A stretch of 64,000 bases of DNA from Alloprevotella rava (GTDB taxonomy: Bacteria > Bacteroidota > Bacteroidia > Bacteroidales > Bacteroidaceae). The number at the start of each line of letters is the position of its first letter. The first letter of the stretch is position 1. Location of the stretch: positions 450,929 to 514,928 of the forward strand of contig NZ_JACICA010000001.1 of NCBI RefSeq assembly GCF_014195585.1, in the 5' to 3' direction. Positions 43,941-53,720 of this stretch are shown here, in pieces. The translations under genes were made by a program, and so were the position numbers. A model generated the notes under the pieces. The model was not told where the DNA came from. It made no database searches and saw only the letters and a program-made list of their open reading frames with translations.

Positions 43941-43979
43941 AACTGCCGCTTACGGTATTGAGCTTGGTAAGCGGCAGTT
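43941..43979 (-). terminator. Terminator of the lptF-ribBA-BI1-aminotransferase cluster
   Basis: Perfect 13-bp arms AACTGCCGCTTAC (43941-43953) and GTAAGCGGCAGTT (43967-43979), followed by a T-rich run on the minus strand, 33 nt past the aminotransferase stop. Confidence 0.88.
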
Positions 43980-44011
43980 TTAATAAGTTATTTTGTTAAA
44001 AAAGGTTCGTC

Positions 44012-45205
44012 TTATTTCAGAAGAGCTACAGCCTCTTTTATACGCTTCAGTGCTTCAATGATATTCTCATCGCTAGTGGCATAACTCATACGGAAGCATT
44101 CGGGACTACCGAAAGCATCGCCACCAACTGTGGCTACATGTGCCTTTTCGAGTAGGTAGAGCGCAAAGTCGGTAGAATTATTGATGACGTAATCTCCATC
44201 GCGCTTTCCAAAGTAGTAGCTACATTTCGGAAAAAGATAGAACGCTCCTTCTGGAACATTCACTTCAAAGCCCGGAATCTCTTTAGCTAATTTTACGATA
44301 AGGTCGCGGCGACGCTCAAAGGCTTTGCGCATTTCTTCAATACAATCCTGTGGGCCAGCAAAAGCTACTACGGCTGCTTTTTGGCTCACACTGCATGGGC
44401 CGCTAGTGTATTGTCCCTGAAGCTTAGAGCAAGCTTTCGCGATTTCAGGAGCTGCTGCTAAGAAACCGATGCGCCATCCAGTCATGGCATAAGCCTTGCT
44501 CACACCGTTGATGACAATGCATCGGTCTTTCATGCCCTCACATTTTGCTAAAGAGCCGTGGATTCCACTGTAATTGATGTGCTCATAGATTTCGTCCGCA
44601 ATGACAAATACGCGGGGATAGCGGCGAAGCACTGCTGCCAAAGCTTCCATTTCCTTTTGGCTGTAGACAGAGCCAGTAGGGTTGCAGGGAGAGCAGAGGA
44701 TGATAGCTTTGGTTTGTGCCGTAATGGTAGCTTCAAGTTGGTCGGGAGTGATCTTGAAGTCTTGTTCAATGGTTGCGCCAACATAGGTCGGTGTACCGCC
44801 AGCCATCAGCACCATCTGCGGATAGCTCACCCAATAGGGGGCTGGAATAATAACCTCATCGCCAGGATTAACAAGGGCCATAATGGCATTGCAAACAGCT
44901 TGTTTGGCACCATTGCCCACAACAATTTGGGCAGGCTCGTAATCCAGTCCATTCTCGTTTTTGAGTTTGTCACAAATAGCTTTGCGCAAATCAGGATAGC
45001 CAGGCACGGGCGAGTATCTCGTCCAGTTGTCATCAATAGCCTGTTTTGCAGCATCTTTGATGTGTTGTGGCGTGGGGAAGTCAGGTTCGCCTACGGACAT
45101 ATTAATGATGTCAATACCTTGTGCTTTGAGTTCAGCACTTTTTTGCGACATAGCCAGTGTTGCACTAGGCTGTAGTCGGTTCACGCAATCTGATAGTACG
45201 CTCAT
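44012..45205 (-). CDS. PLP-dependent aminotransferase (aspartate aminotransferase type)
   Basis: Cytosolic class I/II aminotransferase of 397 residues that moves amino groups between amino acids and keto acids with PLP. The PLP lysine is in VINGVSKAYAMTGWRIGF (~237). NMSVGEPDFPTPQHIKDAA, PGYPDLRKAI, CSPCNPTGSVYS and ADEIYEHI are family marks. The final Arg is in ECFRMSYATSDENI. It resembles the AspC/AAT-Ib group, but the exact substrate is not certain. Last gene of the cluster. Confidence 0.93.
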   Translation of the reverse strand: MSVLSDCVNRLQPSATLAMSQKSAELKAQGIDIINMSVGEPDFPTPQHIKDAAKQAIDDNWTRYSPVPGYPDLRKAICDKLKNENGLDYEPAQIVVGNGAKQAVCNAIMALVNPGDEVIIPAPYWVSYPQMVLMAGGTPTYVGATIEQDFKITPDQLEATITAQTKAIILCSPCNPTGSVYSQKEMEALAAVLRRYPRVFVIADEIYEHINYSGIHGSLAKCEGMKDRCIVINGVSKAYAMTGWRIGFLAAAPEIAKACSKLQGQYTSGPCSVSQKAAVVAFAGPQDCIEEMRKAFERRRDLIVKLAKEIPGFEVNVPEGAFYLFPKCSYYFGKRDGDYVINNSTDFALYLLEKAHVATVGGDAFGSPECFRMSYATSDENIIEALKRIKEAVALLK

Positions 45206-45248
45206 TGATATTAGGATTAGATATGATAGTCTGTTTTTTCAGCTTTCT

Positions 45249-45944
45249 TTAATAGTCCTTGAAGAGGCGGAGCAGATAAAGGAAGATGTTGATAAAGTCA
45301 AGGTAGAGCTCCAAGCTTCCTATAAGTGCTAACTTCAAGGTGTTCTCATTTTCCTCATCGCCCATTTCTTGTAGCATGATTTTGATGCGCTGTGAGTCCC
45401 AAGCTGTGAGCCCGCAGAAGATGAGCACACCAGCGATTGATACAAACCAGTCAAAAGTGTTGTTTGTTACAAAAAGGTTTACAATACCTGCAATGATGAG
45501 TCCGATGAGTGCCATATAGAACATACGGCCCGTGATACTCAGGTCTTTCTTGGTTATATAGCCTAGAAGTGCCATACCACCAAATGTTCCAGCTGTGATA
45601 AAGAAAGTAGTGGCGATGGTGTTAAACTCATATACTAAGAAGATGAAACTCATCGTTACGCCATTGAGTATGGAGTAGAGACCAAATGTAATACCTGCTG
45701 TGGCAAACGACATTTTCCAAATGCGAGTGGAGAGAAAAATAACGAGTAAGAGTTCAATGCCGATAGCACCAAAGAACCAGCCTTGTGAAATATGATAAAT
45801 TGCGCCAGACTGTGCAACCCAAGCGGCGGTCAGTCCTGTCATCGCTAAGGCTAGTGTCATCCAAAGATACACTTTGCGTATAAGAGTGCCGAAGGCAACT
45901 TTCGTTTCAGTTACCTCTCCATAATTGTTATACCTATTCTCCAT
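45249..45944 (-). CDS. Bax inhibitor-1/YccA-family membrane protein
   Basis: Inner-membrane protein of 231 residues with about seven helices, of the TMBIM family (possible pH-gated Ca2+ leak). The N terminus is polar, then VYLWMTLALAMTGLTAAWVA begins the bundle. The conserved Asp pair is in GLTAWDSQRIKIM and LYLDFINIFLYLLRLF near the C terminus. It lies between ribBA and the aminotransferase. Physiological role unknown. Confidence 0.92.
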   Translation of the reverse strand: MENRYNNYGEVTETKVAFGTLIRKVYLWMTLALAMTGLTAAWVAQSGAIYHISQGWFFGAIGIELLLVIFLSTRIWKMSFATAGITFGLYSILNGVTMSFIFLVYEFNTIATTFFITAGTFGGMALLGYITKKDLSITGRMFYMALIGLIIAGIVNLFVTNNTFDWFVSIAGVLIFCGLTAWDSQRIKIMLQEMGDEENENTLKLALIGSLELYLDFINIFLYLLRLFKDY

Positions 45945-45979
45945 AATAGTGTTTTACTAATCTACTGAATTACGTTTAC

Positions 45980-47197
45980 TTACTTCTCGAAATGCAGTTT
46001 GTGTCCCATACGATCCTTCTTTGTGCGGAGGTAGCGTTCATTATATTTGTTAGGTTGAATTTCGATGGGGACATTTTCAACGATTTCCAAACCATAAGCT
46101 TCCAAGCCTACGCGCTTCACGGGATTGTTAGTCATAAGTCGCATTTTGTGCGCACCAATGAGATGCAGGATTTGTGCACCTACACCGTAGTCGCGCTCAT
46201 CTGGGTCGTAGCCTAAGTGAATATTAGCATCCACTGTGTCGTAGCCTTCTTCTTGTAGCTTGTATGCTGCGATTTTTGCCATTAGTCCGATGCCGCGGCC
46301 CTCCTGATTGAGATAGAGAATGACTCCTTTGCCTTCTTCCTCCACTATGCGCATGGCGCGGTGAAGTTGTTCGCCGCAATCGCAGCGTTCAGAGCCGAAA
46401 ATATCTCCAGTGGCGCAAGATGAGTGGACACGTACCAAAACGGGCTCGTCCTTTTCCCATTTTCCTTTGATAAGTGCTACATGTTCTTTTCCGTTACTTT
46501 TTTGACGGAAAGGAATGAGGCGAAAGTCGCCGTATTCGGTGGGCATTTTAACTTCTTCACCTTGTTCGACGAGGCACTCAGTTTTTAAGCGGTAGGAAAT
46601 TAGGTCTTTTATTGTTATCACCTTTAGTCCTTCTTTCTGAGCAAACTCTTGTAGTTGCGGCATTCGAGCCATCGTTCCGTCTTCGTTGAGAATCTCAATG
46701 AGACAAGCGGCAGGCTGCAAACCAGACAAGCGTGCTAAATCAACAGCGGCTTCAGTATGTCCGGCGCGCGCCAAAACGCCTCGATCTTGTGCATACAGCG
46801 GGTTGATATGTCCAGGGCGGCCGAAGGTCTCGGGGCGACTCTTGGGGTCTGCTAAAGCGCGAATGGTGGCTGCTCGGTCGTGCGCACTTACGCCTGTTGT
46901 GCAACCTTCCAGTTTGTCGATCGTAATGGTAAAAGGAGTGCCTAGCATACTGGTGTTGTCGTTTACCTGTCGATCTAGTTTTAGTTCGTTGCAGCGTTCA
47001 ATAGTGATAGGGGTGCAAAGAACTCCGCGTCCATAGCGGAGCATATAGTTGACAGATTCTGGAGTGGCGAACTCCGCCGCCATGATGAGGTCGCCCTCAT
47101 TCTCGCGATCTTCATCATCGACTACGATGACGAACTTTCCGGTGCGGAAGTCTTCTAGCGCTTCGTCAATAGTTGCCAATTTGAAATTTTTATCCAT
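45980..47197 (-). CDS. ribBA: Bifunctional DHBP synthase / GTP cyclohydrolase II
   Basis: Riboflavin enzyme of 405 residues. The RibB half (~1-200) makes 3,4-dihydroxybutanone phosphate: [20 protein letters not shown] and [14 protein letters not shown] are its active-site segments. The RibA half (~205-400) opens [23 protein letters not shown] gives the three zinc cysteines and [14 protein letters not shown] the catalytic loop. [15 protein letters not shown] is conserved near the end. Both halves look active. It lies between lptF-type and BI-1 genes with no other rib gene nearby. Confidence 0.96.
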   Translation of the reverse strand: MDKNFKLATIDEALEDFRTGKFVIVVDDEDRENEGDLIMAAEFATPESVNYMLRYGRGVLCTPITIERCNELKLDRQVNDNTSMLGTPFTITIDKLEGCTTGVSAHDRAATIRALADPKSRPETFGRPGHINPLYAQDRGVLARAGHTEAAVDLARLSGLQPAACLIEILNEDGTMARMPQLQEFAQKEGLKVITIKDLISYRLKTECLVEQGEEVKMPTEYGDFRLIPFRQKSNGKEHVALIKGKWEKDEPVLVRVHSSCATGDIFGSERCDCGEQLHRAMRIVEEEGKGVILYLNQEGRGIGLMAKIAAYKLQEEGYDTVDANIHLGYDPDERDYGVGAQILHLIGAHKMRLMTNNPVKRVGLEAYGLEIVENVPIEIQPNKYNERYLRTKKDRMGHKLHFEK

Positions 47198-47246
47198 AAG
47201 GAGAAATCTATTTTATGTTGACTCATCTCTAGTACGAGCAACGTTT

Positions 47247-49199
47247 CTATTCGTTATTAGTTGTAATTGTATCTTGTGGTAAATTTTCTTGCTGCTTTAC
47301 TTGTTCTCTTACATATTGTTCCAGTAGGCTCAATGCTTCGTCAATGCGCTTCATATCCTTGTTTAGACGAAAGCGGAAACGCCATATACGTAGCCATAGA
47401 AGAAGTCCAATAGGGAAGATAACGCCACAAAGGATATTCAACTTTCGATTTATGAAAGGTGACGTGTGAGCGTGAATGTAAATAACGGGTAATGTGTTGA
47501 GAATACTCAAGATGCGAGAGCTTCGAGTATTTGAAAGTTCTTCTATCATAGCCTCTAACTCATTGCTAATGCGTTCAGCATGCCTGTCCACTTGTGGGCG
47601 GAAAAAGGCGCGAATATAATTAGGAGCCATTTGTAGCCGCTTTAGCTCTTTGTAGTTACGACAGTATTCGCGCAGTTTTGGAATATCTGTAGACAATCGT
47701 GCATAGTCTGGTGTGTCAATAATAACTTCCTTGCGGAAGAGATGACGAGGAGTGCGCCAGCCGAAGAAGCGCATCAATATGTTTTGGTACGTTTCCCAAT
47801 TAAATACAACGCTGTCGTTGTTTGATTTATATGTTAAGTATGCTCCCAGGGGTGCCAAAATAGCAGAACTGATCCACATACCATAGGTCATGTTGAGCGA
47901 ACCATCGCGCGCCATTTTCATACTTGAAGTGTCAATGATGTAGTAGAAAATGAAGATAATCACGCTGACCACAGTAGGTAGGCCTAAGCCTCCTTTGCGT
48001 ATGATTGCTCCTAGAGGAGCACCAACGAAGAAGAAAAATAAGCAAGCTAGGGATAATGTGAATTTGCGATGCCATTCAATCCAGTGGGTACGGATGAAAT
48101 GGTCGCCATCGTTGGTCACCGCACTTCGCCATTCTAGGTCAGCAGCAAAAGCTGCGGCATTGGCTTGGGCCATTTGGCGTGCCGATTGTACGCGTTCCGG
48201 TGTGTTGTGGGCTAGGAGAGAATCGAAGTTGAGCCCGCGTGATGCCAGCGCAACTTTGAGCAGTTTGTTTTGTGCAGCATTGAGTTTGGGATGTTGATAA
48301 TAGCGAGATTCTGCTTCCGCATAGTATGATTTTCCCACACTGTCTAATTGTGTTTCCATCGAGTCGATGTCGTTGCGAAGACGTGTGAGATTCTTTGCTG
48401 AGGCCATTCCGCGCAACTGTTCCTCGTCCATTTTCTCAAAGTTGCTGTCAAAATCAATGATAAATCTTTTGTATTTAAAAGTCTCGCGGTCGTAGGGCGT
48501 GCCGTTAGGTGAACTGAGCACACTCATATTGCTCTGAAGATTCTCAAATTGCTCACCATTCCAAATGTCTAATATGAGGTGCATACGATCAGCCGTAACC
48601 TCCATTCGTCCAGAATCGGCTACAACAATTTGTGCCTTATCAAAACCTTCGTCAGTTTTATACACCATCAAGTTGTAGAGCATTCCTGTTGATATTTCTT
48701 TATGCTCTACGAACAAATTTAGGTTGGGTATACCATTATAAAAAACCCCCTCGGGGATTTCCAGTGCTGGAGAAGTTTGTTTCATGCTCAGCAGCAAAGT
48801 GCGGAGCTTGAGCTGAGCTTCTGGAGCTGTTTTGTTTTGGAAATAGAAAGAAGTTCCTGTTAGAAAGACCACTAAAACTAGTATAGGTCGCATGATGCGT
48901 AGCAGGGAAACACCTGCAGCTTTCATCGCAAGTAGTTCCAACTGTTCGCCCATATTACCGAAGGAAATGAGCGACGCCAACAAAATGGCAAGAGGGAGAG
49001 AGGTTGGTACCAAGGATAATCCCATGTACCAAAAGAATTCAGCAAGAATGTCAACGGTGAGCCCCTTTCCGATAAGCTCGTCCACATAGCGCCATGTGAA
49101 CTGCATCATAAAAACAAAAAGAGTGATAAAGAAGGAACCGAAGAAAACCCAAAGGAATTTCTTCAGTATGAACATATCGAGCTTCTTTAATATAGTCAT
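47247..49199 (-). CDS. LptF/LptG-family permease
   Basis: Inner-membrane subunit of the LPS export machine (YjgP/YjgQ family), ~650 residues, longer than the ~360 of E. coli. The first helices read [20 protein letters not shown] and [20 protein letters not shown], with a periplasmic jellyroll region (~120-330), then three late helices ([20 protein letters not shown] with the conserved GAPLGA). About 150 extra residues at the end contain another helix. The ATG at 49199 is preferred to one 14 codons up. It leads the cluster. Confidence 0.9.
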   Translation of the reverse strand: MTILKKLDMFILKKFLWVFFGSFFITLFVFMMQFTWRYVDELIGKGLTVDILAEFFWYMGLSLVPTSLPLAILLASLISFGNMGEQLELLAMKAAGVSLLRIMRPILVLVVFLTGTSFYFQNKTAPEAQLKLRTLLLSMKQTSPALEIPEGVFYNGIPNLNLFVEHKEISTGMLYNLMVYKTDEGFDKAQIVVADSGRMEVTADRMHLILDIWNGEQFENLQSNMSVLSSPNGTPYDRETFKYKRFIIDFDSNFEKMDEEQLRGMASAKNLTRLRNDIDSMETQLDSVGKSYYAEAESRYYQHPKLNAAQNKLLKVALASRGLNFDSLLAHNTPERVQSARQMAQANAAAFAADLEWRSAVTNDGDHFIRTHWIEWHRKFTLSLACLFFFFVGAPLGAIIRKGGLGLPTVVSVIIFIFYYIIDTSSMKMARDGSLNMTYGMWISSAILAPLGAYLTYKSNNDSVVFNWETYQNILMRFFGWRTPRHLFRKEVIIDTPDYARLSTDIPKLREYCRNYKELKRLQMAPNYIRAFFRPQVDRHAERISNELEAMIEELSNTRSSRILSILNTLPVIYIHAHTSPFINRKLNILCGVIFPIGLLLWLRIWRFRFRLNKDMKRIDEALSLLEQYVREQVKQQENLPQDTITTNNE

Positions 49200-49316
49200 C
49201 GTAAATTCTTTGTATGAGCAAAAGTAGCATATTTTTCGCATGTGTACTCATCTTATATAAAATAAAACCGCGCGATGGGGCGTTTAGCACTTTTTTTTGT
49301 TTTTTTTCAAGAAACG

Positions 49317-49348
49317 TTTGGTAGTATCATTAGTATGCACTACTTTTG
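49317..49348 (+). promoter_or_regulatory. Promoter of tRNA-Met
   Basis: TTTG (49317-49320), 20-bp spacer, TACTTTTG (49341-49348), 22 nt before the tRNA: a full match to the Bacteroidetes promoter. Confidence 0.8.
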
Positions 49349-49370
49349 CACTCGCAAATCAGCAATACCT

Positions 49371-49444
49371 GGCGCGGTAGCTCAGCTGGTTAGAGCGCAT
49401 GATTCATAATCATGAGGTCCCCAGTTCAATCCTGGGCCGCGCTA
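49371..49444 (+). tRNA. tRNA-Met (CAT anticodon)
   Basis: The 74-nt cloverleaf has acceptor arms GGCGCGG and CCGCGCT, D-arm AGCTCAGCTGGTTAGAGCG, anticodon loop TTCATAA (CAT), variable loop AGGTC and T-arm CCCAGTTCAATCCTGGG. No CCA is encoded. The sequence suits elongator Met; a tRNA-Ile2 read with lysidine cannot be fully excluded. Confidence 0.92.
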
Positions 49445-49449
49445 CAAAG

Positions 49450-49494
49450 AAAGGTCTTAGTTCAGTTATTTAACTGCATTAAGACCTTTTTCTT
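49450..49494 (+). terminator. Terminator after tRNA-Met
   Basis: AAAGGTCTTA (49450-49459) pairs with TAAGACCTTT (49480-49489) and TTTCTTT follows. Confidence 0.8.
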
Positions 49495-49517
49495 TGCGTT
49501 TTCTTTTCTGTATACTT

Positions 49518-49718
49518 TTATGTCCACAATTTGGCTGCGATCGTAGCGTATTCTACTTTTCCGTCAATATAATCAGCAAACATCTCGATGGCAGGCATAC
49601 CGTCGGGGAGATTGCACGATCCACAGCCTCCGCAGTCTGGATATTGGCATTTATATCGTTCGTGGATAAAGAAAAGTCTTTCTTCGCGATCTGAAAAGTC
49701 AATTTTTGGAGCTATCAT
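49518..49718 (-). CDS. Small cysteine-rich conserved protein
   Basis: Protein of 66 residues starting MIAPKIDFSDREERLFFIHE at 49718. Four Cys lie close together in the middle (KCQYPDCGGCGSC), suggesting a metal site such as zinc or iron-sulfur. The rest is charged (EMFADYIDGKVEYATIAAKL). I cannot assign a family. It stands alone between the tRNA terminator and the repeat region. An in-frame start 18 codons upstream is less likely. Confidence 0.6.
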   Translation of the reverse strand: MIAPKIDFSDREERLFFIHERYKCQYPDCGGCGSCNLPDGMPAIEMFADYIDGKVEYATIAAKLWT

Positions 49719-49945
49719 GATAGAAATAATTTTTATCGAAGTTAAGAATGACGATTGATGTTTTCTGTCCACAAAATTAAGTATTTATTTTGCTCTTGTC
49801 TGCTAATATTAGAAAAGTAGCAAATGTTTTATGATATGAAATATAGTATCCTTTTCGCTTTCTACTATAGGTGAAATTCTGAATATTTCAAGAGTCTTAC
49901 CAAATCACCTCTTGTCGTATCCTCTTTTACGTTTGCCGTTGTCTG

Positions 49946-50040
49946 TATCCTTATTGCGTTTGAGAATACAATAAGCCTATCAGCCGACAGCCTTATTCCG
50001 TCAACCAGCATCCTTATTGTAGCGGCGCGCATGATAAGGG
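49946..50040. repeat. Dispersed CCTTATTG/GTCAGCTGAC repeat, copy C
   Basis: TATCCTTATTGCGTTT and GAATACAATAAGCC, then CTATCAGCCGACAG, CCTTATTCCGTCAACCAGCA and TCCTTATTGTAG: a more diverged copy with the same order of arms and palindrome as copy A. Confidence 0.75.
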
Positions 50041-50088
50041 AGCTAAGCAATGAGGATATATACCCTCCTCTTCCTATGTTGTTTTTGT

Positions 50089-50252
50089 GTTGTCACGTCG
50101 TCATGTCGTCACAGTTGTGTTGTAAGCAATTGAAAACGTTTTTATTACACGTGTGACAACAGGGTGACAACAAAAAGAGGAAATATTTTTGTTGTCACGC
50201 ACCTAAGCTTCTGTCTATTAGTGTGTTCGGTTCTCTGTGACAACGTGACAAC
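50089..50252. repeat. Cluster of six GTGACAAC boxes
   Basis: GTGACAAC occurs at 50153, 50164, 50237 and 50245 on the plus strand and inverted at 50089-50096 and 50191-50198. Two plus pairs are 11 and 8 nt apart. Most copies are followed by A-rich bases (GTGACAACAAAAA). Confidence 0.65.
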
Positions 50253-50313
50253 AAAAAAACTGTTTTTTACTGGTGTAAGTTACTATCCCCAATTCAGTTT
50301 AAGGAAGTCTTTC

Positions 50314-50391
50314 TCCCCAAAAGCCGTGTGTCAATGTACAAAGACCATTGACACGCAGCTTGCATTGTTCTGAATTCGTTGAACTCACGTT
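50314..50391 (+). mobile_element. IS982-family remnant (transposase 3' end plus inverted repeat)
   Basis: About 78 bp closely match the left end of the intact IS (10868-10947, inverted): the last ~19 transposase codons (the in-frame end reads TIDTQLALF then stop) and the terminal repeat AATTCGTTGAACTCACGTT with one mismatch. One base is missing in the GTACAAAG run, which shifts the frame. It ends 17 nt from the stop of the outer-membrane gene at 50408. Confidence 0.85.
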
Positions 50392-50407
50392 AAGTATTAC
50401 TAACACT

Positions 50408-53149
50408 TCAAAATATCCATGTTGCATTTAGCATAAAATATTTTGGAAGCGTCAGTTTATTCTTTTCTTGCCAATAGGAGGCGGTGGCTATTCGTTCGAT
50501 ACTGTTCAACTGATGGAGTAAGTCATAGGCTTCTAAACGAAAACCTAAATGTTTGCCAAAAGATTTACTGATGGAGGCATTCCATAGACTGCTACAGTGT
50601 CGAATGCCTGCCAAAGAATACCCCGACCGTAAGAATAGCGTGAAATCGGAGTTTATTTGGAAGTCATAGGGTAAATTGTAGTTAAGAAGGATGCCATTGA
50701 CCCAGTCTGTTCCACCATAATGGTTAGCACGATTATTGGTTGCAGAGAGCGTCTGTACACCTGTTTTTAGATTGATTTGTAGTTGTGGCAGACGCCATGT
50801 TAAGCGTAGGTTGGCTTTGAAGTTTTCAGAGTTGGACGAGCCTCGCTCCATATTGGTTAGGGAGGTTGTGGTAAAATAACTTTGACGTTGTATCCAAGCT
50901 CCTACTTCAGAGCTAAGCATCCAGTGGTTTTGAGTGTCTAAGCTGCGGCTATAGCCAGCATCCAAACTGACAAGATAATTTCCACTAACGTTTTTTGGTG
51001 TGAGGGTATAGACGCCCGTGGCAGTGTTGAGCAGAGAGGTATAAACCACTTCGTTATGCCCTATTGAATAACGTGTGTTTGCATGCCACGCTTGAGCAGA
51101 TTTTTTTGCTTTTGAGGAATAGTTCAGCTCGAAAGTGTGCTGCTGCGAGGGCTTTAAATGCGGATTTCCCTTATAGATTTGTTGCATGTTATAGGTATCA
51201 GTGATGTCGAAAAGTTGCGACATTTTTTGAGGGTCAACGCTCAAGTTATAATAAGCATATAGTCCAAAGGGGGACAACCACGTGAAAGAGGGAGTGAAAA
51301 GAGTGTAATGCTTCTGTATTTGTGTGGCACGTGTGTCGTTTGCCGTCCTTTTTTCAAAACTTAGTGGTAAACGAAGTAGTAGGATGTGACTATCCTTTAT
51401 CCACTCCAAATCGCTCTGTAAATTATGCCTATTGTGCCGAGCATTATAGCTGTAAGAGTTGATAATATCAAACGGGATGTCTCTGTCTTGTTTTGTGTAA
51501 AGATAGGAATAACCATAAGATAGTTTCCATCGGAAGGCTTTTAAAGAGATTTCGTAATCTATCTTAGTTCCCAATGAGTATGTCTGAGAAGGAAGTGAAG
51601 CTCTGTTCTCTTTTATCATCCTGTCACTTACATTCCAGGTGAAGCGGTCGCCTCGATAGTGGTTAGACGCTTTTCCATCATAGAAAGAGGCATCTGTGTC
51701 TAGTGTGATAGTGTTTCCCGTTAGTGGAGAAACGAATTTTACCAAACCTCCAAGCGCTGTGGTTAAATTTTTGGTCATACCCGCGTCTTTTGATTGGGAG
51801 TCGCTAATAAGATAGGGCGCATATATCGGAGAACGTACAGAGTCTATAGGTATGGTAATAGCAGAGGGGAGTGTTTTCAAAAGAGCTGATTGGGAGGTTG
51901 TGTTTTGCTCAGTCTTTTGATATTCAAGGAGGGATTTAAATTCTATAAAGACTTTGCGTAATGGCAAAACAAAGCGACCATTATATTCAAAGCTATGCGA
52001 GCGATTGTCTCCAATAGTTTTCTCCAGTCCATCATAAGAAGTGCCATCTGTGAGGTAATGGTGACTCATAGTGCCGCTTCCTATTGTCTCAATCTGCTGT
52101 CCTCCTTTGAGCGAAGCTGTTATATAGGCTTTTGAGCGTAGGGATTGCCAATAAATGTCAGCTCCTCCCTCCTTATCTATAGTAGGCGAAGTTGAAAAAT
52201 CCTCTATGCTCCAAGTGTCTCCCTCAGTAGGGCGGCGAGTATCTCCCACATTGTTGAGGCGCCCATAGGTTGTGAATCGTAAAATGTCGCTTGAGTGCAT
52301 AGCAAAGCCTCGCAGATTGTAGCGACTATGAGTTCCTCCGCCAAGGCTAATGTTTCCCAGCCAACGACTATGATAGTCTTTGCGCAAACGCACATCCATA
52401 ACCAAAGGGTCTTGCCTCCTATCTGTTGTGTCTTTCATGGTTAAATAGCTGTCTTCTGCGCCTCTTCTATAGACCTTTACCTTGTTGACTGCATAGGCTG
52501 GAAGATTGCGTAGAGCCACTGCTGCATCTCCGTTGAAGAAATCCTTACCATCGATTAGCAGACTGCTTACAAATTCTCCATTGACTAAGATCTGTCCGCC
52601 GTTTTTTAGCGAAACTCCAGGGAGTTGTTCTATGAGTTTATCCAAGAGAGAGCCATTGGATAACTGAAAAGCATCAGCATTATAGATAATTGTATCTCCT
52701 TTTACGAGCATCATCACTTTTGAGGCTTTGACCGTTGCCTCGCTAAGCTCAATCACGCGCTCTAGGGAGAGATCGCCAACTTCATAGAGGGTAGTTCTTT
52801 TCCTATATTGCTTTTCAGGAACAGTAATAGGATAACTCAAATCCAGAAACTTATCTTTTTGTACGAGCAATGTATAGTTTCCGAAATTAGGCACAGCCAA
52901 ACTAAATTCTATCAAAACATCACCTCCTCCGTCTATGCCATAGAGTTTATAATAATCAACTGTCTTGGTGGAAGAAACAATGTCTCCTTGCGTGTTGATA
53001 GCCATAATTGATGCGTCCTCTATCGGCCTTTGGCTCAATTTTTCAACAACACGCCCATGAATATAGATGCTGTCTGTTTTTCCCTTTTGTTGTGCTATAG
53101 ATATAGAGCTATATAGCGCAAAGAATGTGAGAAGAATTAATGTTTTCAT
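50408..53149 (-). CDS. Outer-membrane beta-barrel protein, TonB-receptor-like (second)
   Basis: Outer-membrane protein of ~913 residues with the same plan as 7937-10864: signal peptide (MKTLILLTFFALYSSISIAQ), carboxypeptidase-regulatory-like domain (IHGRVVEKLSQRPIEDASIM), plug-like segment (LLDKLIEQLPGVSLKNGGQI with SLLIDGKDFFNGD), then a barrel ending LPKYFMLNATWIF. The shared plug words (LPGxxx, GKDFFNG, LPAYxxxxVKVY) show the two are paralogues. The ATG at 53149 gives the signal peptide; 30 more codons upstream are open but unlikely. No SusD partner; ligand unknown. Confidence 0.85.
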   Translation of the reverse strand: MKTLILLTFFALYSSISIAQQKGKTDSIYIHGRVVEKLSQRPIEDASIMAINTQGDIVSSTKTVDYYKLYGIDGGGDVLIEFSLAVPNFGNYTLLVQKDKFLDLSYPITVPEKQYRKRTTLYEVGDLSLERVIELSEATVKASKVMMLVKGDTIIYNADAFQLSNGSLLDKLIEQLPGVSLKNGGQILVNGEFVSSLLIDGKDFFNGDAAVALRNLPAYAVNKVKVYRRGAEDSYLTMKDTTDRRQDPLVMDVRLRKDYHSRWLGNISLGGGTHSRYNLRGFAMHSSDILRFTTYGRLNNVGDTRRPTEGDTWSIEDFSTSPTIDKEGGADIYWQSLRSKAYITASLKGGQQIETIGSGTMSHHYLTDGTSYDGLEKTIGDNRSHSFEYNGRFVLPLRKVFIEFKSLLEYQKTEQNTTSQSALLKTLPSAITIPIDSVRSPIYAPYLISDSQSKDAGMTKNLTTALGGLVKFVSPLTGNTITLDTDASFYDGKASNHYRGDRFTWNVSDRMIKENRASLPSQTYSLGTKIDYEISLKAFRWKLSYGYSYLYTKQDRDIPFDIINSYSYNARHNRHNLQSDLEWIKDSHILLLRLPLSFEKRTANDTRATQIQKHYTLFTPSFTWLSPFGLYAYYNLSVDPQKMSQLFDITDTYNMQQIYKGNPHLKPSQQHTFELNYSSKAKKSAQAWHANTRYSIGHNEVVYTSLLNTATGVYTLTPKNVSGNYLVSLDAGYSRSLDTQNHWMLSSEVGAWIQRQSYFTTTSLTNMERGSSNSENFKANLRLTWRLPQLQINLKTGVQTLSATNNRANHYGGTDWVNGILLNYNLPYDFQINSDFTLFLRSGYSLAGIRHCSSLWNASISKSFGKHLGFRLEAYDLLHQLNSIERIATASYWQEKNKLTLPKYFMLNATWIF

Positions 53150-53720
53150 TGATATTGTAAGATAAAAGCCTTGTATAAAGGATGGTCTACTTAGGAGTTC
53201 TGTAAATCTATGACTTTTGTAAAGATCTGTCACTATCAATAATTTTGAAATGTTTTTCCAAAAAAGTTAGATTGTTGAAAAGTACTTTGTTACGTTTGTT
53301 TTTTTGGGGGGTAAAATGGTGCTTTTAATTGTATAAGTGTACATTTCTGCTCCTTTTTTACGTTGAAAAAATAGGGTTTCTTTGTATTTACTTTCATGAT
53401 TTACATGTTTATAGTTGTCAATAATTAGTTAAAAATAAAAGATGCTTCCATAAAGCTCGCTAGCAAATGTACAAAAAACTATTATGTTTTCTATTTTTAG
53501 GTATTTATATATCTTTTACGTTTATAGTATTGAAGAAAGTTTTTTAGCTCCAAAGTCTATACTAATGCTCCTCGTTGTTCTATTTTATAAATGTTGGATT
53601 AAGTGTATTGTTTATTTTTCTCTTTCTGTGATTATAATGTGTAGAGATGATAGATGTGATCTATTTTGAATGGCCTATCAAAACTTATTGTTATCTTCGC
53701 TCGATAAAAAGGATAGACAA
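53150..53720. other. AT-rich intergenic region between divergent genes
   Basis: About 570 bp. A minus-strand TACATTTG (53464-53471) fits the -7 element and could serve the barrel gene through a ~310-nt leader. An open frame at 53484-53669 has no support. Nothing else is seen. Confidence 0.4.

Larger units (their letters stand above)
49719..50407. other. Repeat-rich intergenic region
   Basis: Nearly 700 bp with no intact gene. It contains dispersed repeat copy C, a cluster of GTGACAAC boxes, and a degraded IS982 end. Short open frames here (for example 50164-50373) read through the IS remnant and are not genes. Confidence 0.6.

Noticed and set aside
50164..50373. Open frame ending TIDTQLALF
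   Set aside because: The end is a frameshifted transposase relic; the rest is repeat DNA.
53484..53669. 61-codon open frame upstream of tex
   Set aside because: Rich in hydrophobic residues from AT-rich DNA, no start signal and no family.
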